Source of the DNA: Candida dubliniensis CD36
Lineage: Eukaryota > Ascomycota > Pichiomycetes > Serinales > Debaryomycetaceae
Reading direction: 5' to 3'
DNA length: 64,000 nt
Assembly (NCBI RefSeq): GCF_000026945.1
Contig: NC_012864.1
Location: 1,116,001-1,180,000 of the forward strand
Shown here: positions 1 to 10,918 of the stretch, piece by piece
Position numbering within the stretch: position 1 is the first letter of the stretch
How the letters are laid out: each line of letters opens with the position of its first letter
Notes under the pieces: generated by a model
What the model saw: the letters and a program-made list of their open reading frames with translations, nothing else
Databases searched by the model: none
Told to the model about the DNA's origin: nothing
Position numbers and translations under genes: made by a program

Positions 1-700
1 CATCAATAAAGTCATCAATGGTGACATTTTCATCTCTTATTAATACATCAGCATTGTGTATTTTATAATCTTTTAATAATGCAGTGACAATTTTCTCATC
101 CAAATATTTTGGTGGTGTAATTGAATTCATTTTAACCCCTCCTGTTTTCTTCACTTTGATGGAAATATTTGGTCTTTCTTTATTTAATCTAATACCCATT
201 GATTCTAATTCATTTTCTAATATTTCACGTTGATCACCACCTTTTGTAGCATCCAAAACCATTAAAATTAAATCTGAAGTTCTCGATACAGCAATAACTT
301 GTCTACCTCTACCTTTACCTTGAGAGGCAGCCTTAATGATCCCGGGTAAATCAACAATTTGCACTTCGGCACCATTATATTCCAAAATACCACCAACTGA
401 AGTTAAAGTTGTGAATTCATAGTTGGCTGCTTCTGATTTTGTGTTTGTTACTTTGGATAAAAATGAGGATTTCCCAACAGATGGGAACCCAATTAAAGAA
501 ACTCTAGCGTCTCCTGCCTTTGCCACTTCAAATCCTTGACCACCACCTGAAGATCCTTGACCCGGTTGTGGTTCCAATAATTCTCGACGATAACGAGCAA
601 GTTTCCCCTTTAAAAGACCAATATGATATTCTGTGGCCTTGTTTTTCTGAGTTCTAGATAACTCTTCTTGAATTTGAGCAATTTTTTCAAGTATACCCAT
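1..700 (-). CDS. RBG2: DRG-family GTPase Rbg2, 5' part (3' end outside window)
   Basis: Developmentally regulated GTP-binding protein of the DRG2/Rbg2 branch, a cytoplasmic translation-associated GTPase that in yeast works with the RWD protein Gir2. About 233 residues are visible; the frame is still open at base 1, so the TGS domain is missing. The start is the ATG at 700-698, followed by the typical N-terminus [20 protein letters not shown]. The G1 loop GFPSVGKS lies near residues 71-78 and the G3 motif DLPG near 117-120. The N-terminus, a gap with Gly/Ser before GFEVA, and the [11 protein letters not shown] segment match my memory of Rbg2 better than Rbg1. It is divergent from EFG1 across 226 bp. 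Confidence 0.9.
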   Translation of the reverse strand, partial: MGILEKIAQIQEELSRTQKNKATEYHIGLLKGKLARYRRELLEPQPGQGSSGGGQGFEVAKAGDARVSLIGFPSVGKSSFLSKVTNTKSEAANYEFTTLTSVGGILEYNGAEVQIVDLPGIIKAASQGKGRGRQVIAVSRTSDLILMVLDATKGGDQREILENELESMGIRLNKERPNISIKVKKTGGVKMNSITPPKYLDEKIVTALLKDYKIHNADVLIRDENVTIDDFID

Positions 701-926
701 TGCTTTGTAATTTGAATCTGTGCTGGACAACCAAAGAGGTTTTGAATTGGATTTTCTTTTTCTGAAGTGGTGAGTGAGTGAGCAAGAAGTAAGTGAAAAA
801 AAAAATTGATGCGTAATAATTTTTTTTTTTTTTCCTCTCTCCCTTTGTAATCAATTTATATCTCATCTCTAAAGTTTGTTTTATCTTTTTCTCTTTCTTT
901 TTCCAAACACTTAGAGACTATTCATT
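701..926. promoter_or_regulatory. Divergent RBG2/EFG1 promoter with PAC-like core
   Basis: A 226-bp divergent spacer. It holds CTCATC at 862-867, the reverse of the GATGAG core of the PAC element that marks ribosome-biogenesis genes, about 60 bp before the EFG1 ATG. An A-rich tract near 796-806 only loosely resembles the partner RRPE element, and a T run follows at about 820-832. Sites inferred by eye only. Confidence 0.35.
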
Positions 927-1631
927 ATGCCAAAAGCAGCAAAGAAACCCAGACATAAATCTAGAGGAGCTCCCATACAAGTAGCAGAATCTATTGGATC
1001 AGGATCAGCCAAAATAAAAAAGAAGATAAGAGATATAGAGCGATTAATCAAGAAAAATCCAAATCTTCCTGCTGACAAGAAAATTGAATATGATAGAGCC
1101 CTTAAAGCATTAAAGGTTGAATTACAAAATTCCCAAGTTCAAAATAAAGCTAAAGTATTAGCAAAAAAATATCATATGGTTCGTTTCTTTGAAAGAAAGA
1201 AAGCAGTGAGGAAATTGAAAAATTTACGTAAAGAATTTGAAGAAATTTCTAAAGCAGGAGTTAGGAAAGATATTAAAAAGGCTAGAAAACAATTAAGACA
1301 TGGAGAAATAGATTTAGCATATGTTATTTTATTTCCTAAAACTGAAAAATATATTTCATTATATCCATCACCAAATGATGAAGATCAAACAGATCCAAAT
1401 GTCATTAAAGGTTTAAAAATTACTGAAGAACGAAGACGAGAATTTAGAAAACAGGTTGAAAAATTGATGGAAGAAGGAAAATTACCATTCTCTATTGATG
1501 ATGCATTAGAAGGAAAGAACGTTAGATTGGATAATGAGAGAAACCAAAAAGCTGTTCTCACTGAAGAAATTGATGCTCCAGAACAAAAACAAGATGAACA
1601 ACAAGAAGAACAAGATGATTTCTTTGAATAA
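927..1631 (+). CDS. EFG1: rRNA-processing protein Efg1
   Basis: A 234-residue highly basic, helical nucleolar protein of the Efg1 rRNA-processing family, needed for 18S rRNA maturation in S. cerevisiae. The N-terminus is Lys-rich (MPKAAKKPRHKSRG), the middle is a continuous Lys/Arg/Glu helix with the conserved FFERKKAVRKLK stretch near residues 87-98, and the tail (after about 205) is acidic and Gln-rich. The ATG at 927 gives the expected family N-terminus. It is convergent with SLH1, as are the yeast orthologues YGR271C-A and YGR271W. It must not be confused with the Candida hyphal APSES transcription factor that bears the same name. Confidence 0.88.
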   Translation: MPKAAKKPRHKSRGAPIQVAESIGSGSAKIKKKIRDIERLIKKNPNLPADKKIEYDRALKALKVELQNSQVQNKAKVLAKKYHMVRFFERKKAVRKLKNLRKEFEEISKAGVRKDIKKARKQLRHGEIDLAYVILFPKTEKYISLYPSPNDEDQTDPNVIKGLKITEERRREFRKQVEKLMEEGKLPFSIDDALEGKNVRLDNERNQKAVLTEEIDAPEQKQDEQQEEQDDFFE

Positions 1632-1830
1632 AACAGAAATGGGGCAAGAGTTGTCAGATGTTTATTGGAGGTATAGGAAAAGTAGTTGTATAAGTAAGAT
1701 TGTATATTTTTTTTTTTTTTTTTTTTAATTTTCAAGGTTGCAAATAAGCCAACAGAATTTTCGTCAAGGGTCTTCTATTCCTCGTACCTTACACCGTTAT
1801 ATATATGTATTATCAATTTATATATCTATA

Positions 1831-4800
1831 TCAAAGAAGAGAAATCTTTTCCGAATAAGCAATATCTAACCCATCATTCACACATTCAAGATAAAGTTCT
1901 TTTCCAAACAAATCATCAGGAATATCAAGATCACATACTATAATTCCTTTCTTGTTTGACAACCTAGGTGAAGCTCTCTTTAGCAAATGTAATTCTTTCT
2001 CGTCATGCAAAATAATAAACCATGATTCTCTTTGTGGTTTAGGGAAATGTGGACAATACACTTTAAAGTCGTTGTTCAATGGATAATTATCATGAATTAA
2101 TACAACTTTTATCAAATTTTGCTCTTGTTGTTTAATTTCCAAATTCCCAGTAGGCAAATGTGATGCAATTTTAACAAACTTTTTTTTTGCCTCCTCATCA
2201 TTTACCTCATGATAATCATTTCCTTGGTTCTCAATATTCTCTCCACTAACACCTAATTTCTTTGCTAATCCAAATAACTGTCCTGTTTTCATTGAACCTA
2301 AATACTTCAATGTATGCTTTGTTTTACCTTCATTAACCAATTTCAATCCAGGTAATGCTGAAACCGGATCATCATCGTACCAGTACCTTTGTTTAATACA
2401 CTGCATCAATTGAATAAACGACATAACCACCTTGAAATAACCCAACTCGGCTGCCGCATCAATATAGGCTTGTAAAATACGCAAGGCTTGATCCAATACC
2501 GAAATCGTATCTTGAGCATAATCGGCAATTGGCAATTCAACACGACTCATAAATGCTTGGATTAACAAATAGGCCTTCACATGTGGGTCCCATATAAACT
2601 CACAATTCAAATCTTCTGCAGGGTATCTCATTGATTGGGACATTTCCATATTAATCAACTCCTCTCCATGTCTCGTTGCTAATTCATTATATTCCGCTGC
2701 TTGACAAAGAACTCGTAAACAGTCTCTAAATTCAAAATCAGGAGTAACAGTATTAACAAAGTTTCTTATGGTTAAATGCGACAAATAATAATACGATGAT
2801 ATTTCCAAGAATGGCGTGGCATGTAACTCATCTGATCCACCAGTATAAACACATTTTGATTCCACTAAATTCTCAATAGTCAGATCAATCAATTTTGCCA
2901 AATATTGTGAAATACCATATTGAGAAATGTCTTCAATCCCATAATAAGTGGGGTTGTTATGGGCCCTTCTATAAAGAAATGTCCAAGTTAAGAAATCCAT
3001 TGCTTCTTGTCTTGTAGTAATTGTACCAGCAGAGATTTCTGCACCAATATGGTTATCTAACACCTTGTGTAAGGAAGATTCAACAGGAAATCCCAAATTC
3101 AAAAAATGTTTATAAAATACTTTCTTCGATTCCTTTGTATAGACTATGGCAATACCACTAGTGTCATAAGCTGGACGACCTGCTCTCCCCATCATTTGTA
3201 AAATGTCGGTTAAATCCATATCCCTGTATGCTTCTATTTTAGCATCAAAGAATTGCGTTCCCTTGATGATAACTAAATGAGCTGGTAAGTTGACACCCCA
3301 AGCTAAAGTAGAAGTGGCAATCAATATCTGGATTTTCCCCTGTTCAAACAATTTATGGGATATCTGACGGTCAGATTCAACCAACCCAGCATGATGCAAT
3401 CCCATACCAAACTGAAGAGACAATCGCAAGGTATCATCTTTAACATTTTCTAAAATATCTTGCAATTCATCGTCAGAAATTTTCAAAAATCTTCGAGGAT
3501 TGTTTTCCATCCCACATAAATGTATGAGATCTAACGCCGTAAGTCTCGTTTGACGACGTGAAGCTACGAATATCAACACTGGCTTATTAGGAGAATGTTG
3601 CTTGATGGCCATAAATGCTGGTTTATTCATCGTCTTCATCAATGGACAAAACGCAAGGTTTTCAGGAAACCCATCAATGTACATTTGCAACGGTACAGGA
3701 CGAACCGATTGTGGGAAATTGAAAAGACCATTCTTCACACCTAACCAACCGGCCATATCAAATGCATTTGAAACTGCTGTTGACATACCCAACAATCTGA
3801 TTGGTTTTTTAGTTTGTGATGAAATGTAATTCATACGACTAACAATCATTTCTAAAATAGGTCCACGATCACTTGCCAACAAATGAATTTCGTCCATAAT
3901 TACTAGTGATACTTGTTGCACAAACTTTCTTGTTTGCCAGTTACGAGAAATACCATCAAACTTTTCTGGTGTAGTAATAATTATATCTGCTTCTTTGACT
4001 TCTTGAATTGTTGGAAGTGAATCACCTGTCAATTCTACTAATCTATGACTTGTGTTTTTGCATATACGTTCCCTCCAATCATCCACTCTCTCGCGCACCA
4101 ATGCCTTCATAGGAGCAATATAAACCACTTTTGACAGGGGAAACTCATTGAAAGCATGCCAAATTGCTAATTCTGCAACCACTGTTTTACCTGACCCCGT
4201 GGGGGATCCAACAAACACACTTGAGTTGGTGTTGTATAAGGAATGGAAAACCATTGTTTGCATTGGGTTGAAATATTTGAACTTGGATGAATATATTTTT
4301 TCCACGTCTGGATTATGCAATGCTGTGACAGGTAGTGGTTGCAAACGTAACAAATCAGTTTTAATGGTTTCATTTGATGGTCTTATCAAATGTTGGAATG
4401 AGACTGCATGTACTGTTTCAGAGCCAATCCACAGGTCCGATACCACTCGAACCACGACTTGTGTTGGTAATGGATCCGATAAGGGAATCATAAAATCCAT
4501 CTCATGTGGACTATGTAGTTGCTTCTTGTGTAAAATGAATTTCTCAACATGCAAAATTTCAGAGCGATCTGACTCTTCGACCGTTAACCAAAAAAATTGG
4601 GCATTGCCATGGTATTTCTCATCCCAAACAAAGTCAGGTTGCAAATCAACATGTACTCGCATCACATTAGTTGTAATGGGGAATATTTCCGATTCAATAT
4701 CAATAAAAGGAAACTTCCCAATAAGCTTGTACAAAATACTCCCCATTTTGAAATTATGCACCAAATCTCCTAGTTCACCTGCTTCCATATCTCTAAGGGT

Positions 4801-7611
4801 AAGCATAGATGGATTTTTGGCCTTTATATTGCGCAACACCGGTTGTGGTAATTCAAATTGAGTCATTGGATGTTCAAATGCCCATATTCTTTTGTCAATA
4901 GATTTGCACAATGATAACATTATTTTCATCAATTTACCCCATCGTCTATTCATAGCGATTAAAAATAAGGACCGGCATATTCTTGCTGAATTTTGGGCTA
5001 CATAGTTGGAGTCTGATATTAATGCTGAATCCTTGATGTGAGCTTGTGACACAAATGCCTGAAGCAAAATATTTGTTTTGCCTTGAGGTGAGTCAATATC
5101 TCCTGCAACTTGACATGGTGCATCTTCTTCAACCAATTGCTTCAATTCCTTAGATTCTTCTTCTCTGAATTTTATGCTGTCAAATTCACTACTCATACTT
5201 ATCATTGATAATATATCTGCTTCAGTTGCTAAGGGGTTCATCATTTGATTGAATATTTCGACGGAGTTGCTGAGTAAATAAAAATCAGATGCAATTCTCC
5301 CCAAATCCTTGGGGGTGAAAGCCTCAGAGTTTTCATCAAATATAATCATTTGTAAATGGTGAAGTCTTTTGGCACAAGTGAACACCATCTCTCTTCGTCT
5401 GTTTGTCAATGTGGGATCTTCTTGTAACTCCTTCCAATCAATTCCATAGGCAAATGGATTTTGTTTCATTCGAACCATCATATATGTATACCCAAGCCAT
5501 TGTACAGCTTCTTCGACATTTGTCACGGTACCCAATGAAATCTCCGCATTTAAATTATCAATGAGTTTGTCTCCAAATTTAGATTCAATTGGGTGTTGTT
5601 GAGTAAGTAACGAAACGTAATGATCGAGCTTATCACTTGTAGTACACAAAATACCAGTACCATACTTTTCATATTGCGGTCTACCGGCACGACCAAATAT
5701 TTGTATCACATCAGAAATTCCCAAATCAACAAACCCACCAGCTTTTGAGTCATAAACTTGCGTTCCCTTGACAATAACAACTGCTGCTGGTAAATTAACC
5801 CCCCAGGCAAGTGTGGCTGTACAACACAATACTTTAATTGCCCCACTTTCAAACATTTTTTCTGTCAAATTACGGTCGCTACGCAACATACCAGCATGAT
5901 GGACACCAAACCCATGAACAAACAATTCTTTTAATTCTTTGCTTCTATTTTTATTTGAGGCTTCTCGTTTGAATTTCTCGTATGAATCTGCTTCAGAACA
6001 GTTGAAAATATCCAGTTCTCCATATTCTACTGCCATTCGAATAAAAGTTCTAGCTGTGTTTACAGTATCCTTCCGAGAATGCACAAATACCATCACTTGA
6101 AGTCCTTGGTTGATATAATCAGCAAGTTTTTCATATGATACTTTGTCTATGTTTTCTCTAGCCAACTTTGAACCTGCCTTACCTCGAACACCTAAAATCT
6201 GTTGCTGCAAGGGGACAGGTCTAAAACTTTGATCAAAATAAAACATCCCAACATTTCTATTGACACCAAGGAAATCAGCAACGTCCATAAAGTTTGGTAA
6301 TGTGGCAGACAACCCCACAACTCTAATCATCAGTTGTGTACTTTCAACTTGTCGCAAAGTACGAGCAACTAATGTCTCTATAACGGAACCTCTATCTTCA
6401 TGCAATAAATGAACTTCATCAATAATCAATAATTTGACTTTAGCTACCAACTCAGAGTCACCCGTCAGTTTTCTTGTCACCACATCCCATTTTTCTGGAG
6501 TAGTCACTATGATTTGTGTGTTGATTATTTCTTGTCTTGTCAATTGCATATCTCCAGTCAATTCACGAACATTTATACCTAACCATTTGAGTTTTTTGCT
6601 ATATTTTTCCACAATTTCTGCTGCTAACGCCTTTAATGGAGCAACATAAACAATTTTAAACTCATCGTAGTCAATATCAACAGAGACATTCCCATCATCG
6701 GTAACAGTTTCAGTGACAAATTGATTGATGGTATGCAATATTGTTAACAAGGCCACATCAGTTTTACCGGCACCAGTAGGGGCACACACTAACATATTCT
6801 CATTGGTGTTATAAGCAACTGGATACACCAAACTTTGCATTTTGTTAAGATTTTTATAGCTTTTAAATGTGCCTTGACATAAGAAATCCAAGTCAGAAAT
6901 TTTAACCAAATTCTTTTCTGATATCCATTTATTTGGTTTGTTTTCAGGGTAAGGAATCACTAATTCTTCGTGAGTGGCGTATGAATCTCTGGTAGTCCCT
7001 TGTGGCAATGAAAATTTCTTACCAGTTATGGAAATTATATTCCCAACATCAGGGTTTTTGAATACATTAGGATATTTTTGATGAGTTGATTTGGGCAACA
7101 ACGATTGGTTTTTGGTTCGTTGATGATTGTCGATAACTTGTTGGGCTCTTTCTTCAGGTGACATTAATGCCAGAGATTCCCTAGTGGAGAATGATTGCTT
7201 GTTTTGTATTATTTTGGAAATAAGATCAAATTCATCAAACCCTAATATATCAAACAATGATGATTGAAGTTCTTCATCGGTGGGGCTTTGAAGTAGCAAT
7301 GATTTGACTAAAGTATAAATCTCCAGTTCCTCAAGACCACGTTGTTTACTAATATTATTACACGCATCTTCAATTTCATGTATCACAACATCATTATTTA
7401 TATTCTTGTTTCCAATATGGTTTAATGAATCTATGGTCACATTGGCAAATTTATCTAAAATTTTATCTATAGGACTGATTTTGGCATTTTCATTGTCTAT
7501 GTTTGGGATCTTTTGTTGTTTGTTTCCAGTATTTATTCTATTTAAGGCATCTATCATGGGCTGCATAGCCTGCATGTACGATTTTGTTGATGATACTGTG
7601 TAAGACGCCAT
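1831..7611 (-). CDS. SLH1: Ski2-like RNA helicase Slh1 (ASCC3 homologue)
   Basis: A 1926-residue tandem-cassette helicase of the Brr2/Slh1 class; Slh1 is the helicase of the ribosome-quality-control trigger complex that splits collided ribosomes. The first cassette has Walker A APTGAGKT near residue 278 and box II DEVH near 399. The second has SPTGSGKT near 1138 and DEIH near 1241. Each cassette is followed by a QMMGRAGRP or QIFGRAGRP motif VI and a Sec63-like region. The open frame extends to a TTG at 7623, but the first ATG is 7611 (MASYTVSS), which I use. Both cassettes look intact. Length is close to the S. cerevisiae protein and far shorter than Brr2. Confidence 0.93.
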   Translation of the reverse strand: MASYTVSSTKSYMQAMQPMIDALNRINTGNKQQKIPNIDNENAKISPIDKILDKFANVTIDSLNHIGNKNINNDVVIHEIEDACNNISKQRGLEELEIYTLVKSLLLQSPTDEELQSSLFDILGFDEFDLISKIIQNKQSFSTRESLALMSPEERAQQVIDNHQRTKNQSLLPKSTHQKYPNVFKNPDVGNIISITGKKFSLPQGTTRDSYATHEELVIPYPENKPNKWISEKNLVKISDLDFLCQGTFKSYKNLNKMQSLVYPVAYNTNENMLVCAPTGAGKTDVALLTILHTINQFVTETVTDDGNVSVDIDYDEFKIVYVAPLKALAAEIVEKYSKKLKWLGINVRELTGDMQLTRQEIINTQIIVTTPEKWDVVTRKLTGDSELVAKVKLLIIDEVHLLHEDRGSVIETLVARTLRQVESTQLMIRVVGLSATLPNFMDVADFLGVNRNVGMFYFDQSFRPVPLQQQILGVRGKAGSKLARENIDKVSYEKLADYINQGLQVMVFVHSRKDTVNTARTFIRMAVEYGELDIFNCSEADSYEKFKREASNKNRSKELKELFVHGFGVHHAGMLRSDRNLTEKMFESGAIKVLCCTATLAWGVNLPAAVVIVKGTQVYDSKAGGFVDLGISDVIQIFGRAGRPQYEKYGTGILCTTSDKLDHYVSLLTQQHPIESKFGDKLIDNLNAEISLGTVTNVEEAVQWLGYTYMMVRMKQNPFAYGIDWKELQEDPTLTNRRREMVFTCAKRLHHLQMIIFDENSEAFTPKDLGRIASDFYLLSNSVEIFNQMMNPLATEADILSMISMSSEFDSIKFREEESKELKQLVEEDAPCQVAGDIDSPQGKTNILLQAFVSQAHIKDSALISDSNYVAQNSARICRSLFLIAMNRRWGKLMKIMLSLCKSIDKRIWAFEHPMTQFELPQPVLRNIKAKNPSMLTLRDMEAGELGDLVHNFKMGSILYKLIGKFPFIDIESEIFPITTNVMRVHVDLQPDFVWDEKYHGNAQFFWLTVEESDRSEILHVEKFILHKKQLHSPHEMDFMIPLSDPLPTQVVVRVVSDLWIGSETVHAVSFQHLIRPSNETIKTDLLRLQPLPVTALHNPDVEKIYSSKFKYFNPMQTMVFHSLYNTNSSVFVGSPTGSGKTVVAELAIWHAFNEFPLSKVVYIAPMKALVRERVDDWRERICKNTSHRLVELTGDSLPTIQEVKEADIIITTPEKFDGISRNWQTRKFVQQVSLVIMDEIHLLASDRGPILEMIVSRMNYISSQTKKPIRLLGMSTAVSNAFDMAGWLGVKNGLFNFPQSVRPVPLQMYIDGFPENLAFCPLMKTMNKPAFMAIKQHSPNKPVLIFVASRRQTRLTALDLIHLCGMENNPRRFLKISDDELQDILENVKDDTLRLSLQFGMGLHHAGLVESDRQISHKLFEQGKIQILIATSTLAWGVNLPAHLVIIKGTQFFDAKIEAYRDMDLTDILQMMGRAGRPAYDTSGIAIVYTKESKKVFYKHFLNLGFPVESSLHKVLDNHIGAEISAGTITTRQEAMDFLTWTFLYRRAHNNPTYYGIEDISQYGISQYLAKLIDLTIENLVESKCVYTGGSDELHATPFLEISSYYYLSHLTIRNFVNTVTPDFEFRDCLRVLCQAAEYNELATRHGEELINMEMSQSMRYPAEDLNCEFIWDPHVKAYLLIQAFMSRVELPIADYAQDTISVLDQALRILQAYIDAAAELGYFKVVMSFIQLMQCIKQRYWYDDDPVSALPGLKLVNEGKTKHTLKYLGSMKTGQLFGLAKKLGVSGENIENQGNDYHEVNDEEAKKKFVKIASHLPTGNLEIKQQEQNLIKVVLIHDNYPLNNDFKVYCPHFPKPQRESWFIILHDEKELHLLKRASPRLSNKKGIIVCDLDIPDDLFGKELYLECVNDGLDIAYSEKISLL

Positions 7612-8074
7612 TGTAATTGTCAATTGGGTGTATATGTTTTTAAGAGTGGAACAGAAGTAGCAGTTTTGTAGATCAAAAAAATTTCAACCACATTTCTCAT
7701 AATCAAAAATGCTCCCAAAATAAAAATTCTCAGGATGAGTAATATTTAGAGTAAACAATAAACATTGTCACAACTAGAAATGAGGAGCAGCACAAGTATG
7801 GAATGTAGAGTAGTTTAGAAGAATGGAGCTCCTTTATATACATTTGTTAACGACCCTTGTTCAATAATTTTCTTTTAATATTTGCACAAATGTTAGTGGT
7901 AAAAAAATACACTCAGCATTTTCGAACGTTACATTTTGTTATACTAGATAAACATCATAAACACGTTATTCTTTCTTATAGAAGGACATCACTAAACAAA
8001 TTTCTTTTAAGATAACCATAAAAATATCTAAACTAACGAAGAATTGAAAAAGAATCTAAAAGCTTGTAATACCT
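7612..8074. other. Intergenic: SLH1 5' flank and MAL31 3' flank
   Basis: 463 bp of AT-rich DNA holding the SLH1 promoter and the MAL31 3' end. I see no further gene, RNA or repeat in it. Confidence 0.6.
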
Positions 8075-9838
8075 TTAGACTTTTGATTCGATATGAGATG
8101 CTTCCTCAACATGCTCAGTATCAAGAACAATACTCTTAAGGCCAGTATTACCCATCTTTTCCATCATTTCACCGGCATCAAAAGTGTTTGGAGTAGTGTA
8201 TTTGAATTTTCTTGCTGGGACTTTATCTTCAAACATCTTATCTAATTCAGCAAGAGTTCTACCTTTAGTTTCTGGCAATTCAAAGTACACCCAAATAGCT
8301 GATAAAATTGCGAAACCAGCCCATAAGAATGCCGATTTTGCTTTCCAGTTCCACTGAGTTGGATTCAACATGTATGGAGTTACGATAGCAATGATAATAC
8401 CAGCAATATTAAACAAATTTCTTGCTAACATCACTGTCTTGGCTCTGAGTTTGGACGAAGGCATCTCACCAACAATACAGTAACACATTGGTCCAATAGT
8501 TAAATCATAAACAAATGTGTAAACCAAAAGCATACTACCAACGGCCATACTAAGTGACTTCTTGTCGGAAGTACCCATACCACCAGTAAGCAACAAAAGA
8601 AGAGTCATAGTACATAATCCATAAAAGTAGATTGTGAAACGACCACATTTTTGTGACAAGAACCAAGATCCAATGGTACCAAGAATTCCTAAACAATATT
8701 GAATAATTGAGAAATTGAATGACATGGAAACTGGTACACCGGCGTTTTGGTAAAAGTATGTTGAATAACCCATCAAACTTGAACCGGTAATGTTTTGAAT
8801 TAACCAAGTAAAAGCAGCAATTCTAGTTCTTCTAAAGTTTGTTCCTTTAAAACATTCGATAATAGATGAACCAGCAGAAACAGCGTCTTCTTCTTTGATA
8901 GTCATTTGGATTTTTGTCAACATACTTTGTGAAACAATAGATTTATCTGGGATATGTTTATTTTGAGACAATAAACGTTCCAACGAATGTTTGGCTTCTT
9001 CCAAACGACCTTTCCTGGCCAAGAACCAAGGTGACTCAGGAGCAAAAAAGATACCTGTCATAATTGGAATGGGCCAAATCCATTGAATAGCAAAGGCAAT
9101 ACGGTATGCATGAGGATCTGTCATTTCCAGCACTGCTTTAACGACCCCAGATGAAATCAATTGTCCGAACACCCAACAACAGTTAATATAGGTGGTAAGA
9201 TAAAGTCGCAATGTGGTAGGGGCAATATCCATGGCGTAAGAAACACACACTGTTTGATAACTACCCCAATTAATCCCTAACAACACATAAGAAACCATCA
9301 AAACACTAACATTTGGTGCAAAAAATTGAATGAATATTAACCCAATGGATGAAGCCAAAGCTGGAATAAGAGTGTACCTGTAACCAATAATATCGACCAA
9401 ATGAGCACCAATGTAAACACCGACTAGTTGACCAGTTTGATAACACATCGACAACCCAAGTTGATCCTTGGCAGGGACTTGATATTCCCCTAAATCTTCG
9501 TAGTATCTACCAAATTTTTTAGCAAAACCTTGATATGCATAAAAACTAGCAAGCAAATTGGTATCATAACCTTCCATAATCAATGCAGTTGATAAAACGA
9601 CTGACCAAAAACAAGCTTTAGGGAAGGTTCTTATACATTCTTTAAGCGGCATAGTTTTATCTCTTTCATCTTCAGCCTTAGCGGTATTGGACATATCCAA
9701 GAACTTGGAAATATAGTCGTCGACATTGTCTTGACCAGCATTGGAAATATGAGAAGCATTAGTTGTCTTGTCATCCACACTCACAATAGACGGAGTGGAA
9801 ACGTTTTTTTGATCTGGCCTATATTCTTCAATGGTCAT
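8075..9838 (-). CDS. MAL31: Maltose/alpha-glucoside:H+ symporter (MFS)
   Basis: A 587-residue major-facilitator sugar porter of the Mal11/Mal31 alpha-glucoside family, expected to import maltose with protons across the plasma membrane. After a hydrophilic N-terminal tail of about 100 residues come twelve hydrophobic segments. Sugar-porter signatures are visible: SMCYQTGQLVG, the PESPWFLARKGR loop motif near residue 268, and PETKGRT near 523. The run WSVVLSTALIMEGYDTNLL at the first membrane segment is diagnostic of yeast maltose permeases. The ATG at 9838 is clear. It is divergent from the alpha-glucosidase gene MAL32, so both are probably induced from the region between them. Confidence 0.92.
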   Translation of the reverse strand: MTIEEYRPDQKNVSTPSIVSVDDKTTNASHISNAGQDNVDDYISKFLDMSNTAKAEDERDKTMPLKECIRTFPKACFWSVVLSTALIMEGYDTNLLASFYAYQGFAKKFGRYYEDLGEYQVPAKDQLGLSMCYQTGQLVGVYIGAHLVDIIGYRYTLIPALASSIGLIFIQFFAPNVSVLMVSYVLLGINWGSYQTVCVSYAMDIAPTTLRLYLTTYINCCWVFGQLISSGVVKAVLEMTDPHAYRIAFAIQWIWPIPIMTGIFFAPESPWFLARKGRLEEAKHSLERLLSQNKHIPDKSIVSQSMLTKIQMTIKEEDAVSAGSSIIECFKGTNFRRTRIAAFTWLIQNITGSSLMGYSTYFYQNAGVPVSMSFNFSIIQYCLGILGTIGSWFLSQKCGRFTIYFYGLCTMTLLLLLTGGMGTSDKKSLSMAVGSMLLVYTFVYDLTIGPMCYCIVGEMPSSKLRAKTVMLARNLFNIAGIIIAIVTPYMLNPTQWNWKAKSAFLWAGFAILSAIWVYFELPETKGRTLAELDKMFEDKVPARKFKYTTPNTFDAGEMMEKMGNTGLKSIVLDTEHVEEASHIESKV

Positions 9839-10902
9839 GATGATTGTATCCCCAGTGTTGTAGATTTTTGAAGGTATACTTTTGTGAGAACCAACCCAAT
9901 TAACATGTTTATTATGTGGTCATTATTACAGGTATTTATAATATTTCATACTTTCTGTTTCTCCAAGCCAAGAATACAAGTTTTGTTTTGTTTAGTAGAG
10001 GGTTTTTGAGGTTTTAATGCACAGTCTCGGCGTAATTCCAGTGTTTTTTGATTTCACACACAATAGAAGCACAACATTAGTGGGGTGCCTTTTGTTTTTG
10101 CATTTCTTGGTTGGTATACTTTTTAAAAAAAAGTCTTGGTGCGGCAATAGAATCAATAACCATTTTCCCGAAAATTGTTGCGAAATGAGAGGGGTGGGTT
10201 GGGGGAAGAGGCATACGAGTTGTTGTTGTTGTTTTGCTTTTGGCCTTTCAACCTAATTTTTAGAGTTTTTTAGATCTCGCGAAAAGTTACTCCTACAATT
10301 GAACGTTACATGGAAAACCATTTCAACGGTGAAAACAGTACTTCAGCAAAAGCAACTAAAGAAAAGAGAATAGGTTCCAACACTTGTCATAATCCGAGTA
10401 TCATAACAAGTATAGTAGTCGTTCATTGTCGCAGCCTTGACGAAAGGGTTATCCCCCACAAAAGACTATTCGTAAAATACTTTTCACTTCATTCCAGTTG
10501 ATCACAAAATACCAAAAACCACAAACGTATGAATACTGTTCAAACTTAACTCAAATGACAAGAAAATTATACTAAAACAATCTGTCGCAAACTGAAATCA
10601 AGTTTTCTTGTTTGTGCAGAATTTATCTCAAAATTGATATGGAGAGAGAAAAAATATACCACGTCCATTTATCGTACTCACGAAAGGATATTATTTAACT
10701 AAAAATAACGACAAGAGACGAGTTTTTTTTTTTGACAAACCATATCTGCCAGAATATATGTCAAAAAACAATAGCAAATTAATCGTCTGACCCATTCATA
10801 AATGAAACAACCTCATTATGAACGAAGGTGAAAAAGAATCCAATAATCGGGCATTTTTTAAAGGCAAACCTTGTTCATTTTTCCTTCCCAGTAAGTAATT
10901 AC

Positions 10903-10918
10903 CGGATGTAATAATCCG
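10903..10918. promoter_or_regulatory. CGG-N10-CCG inverted repeat
   Basis: CGGAT and ATCCG arms are separated by six bases, giving CGG-N10-CCG. Zn2Cys6 dimers of the Put3 type use this spacing. It lies in the MAL divergent promoter. The binding factor is inferred. Confidence 0.4.

Noticed and set aside
4148..4861. 237-codon frame opposite SLH1
   Set aside because: It is the antisense shadow of a conserved helicase region and has no features of its own.
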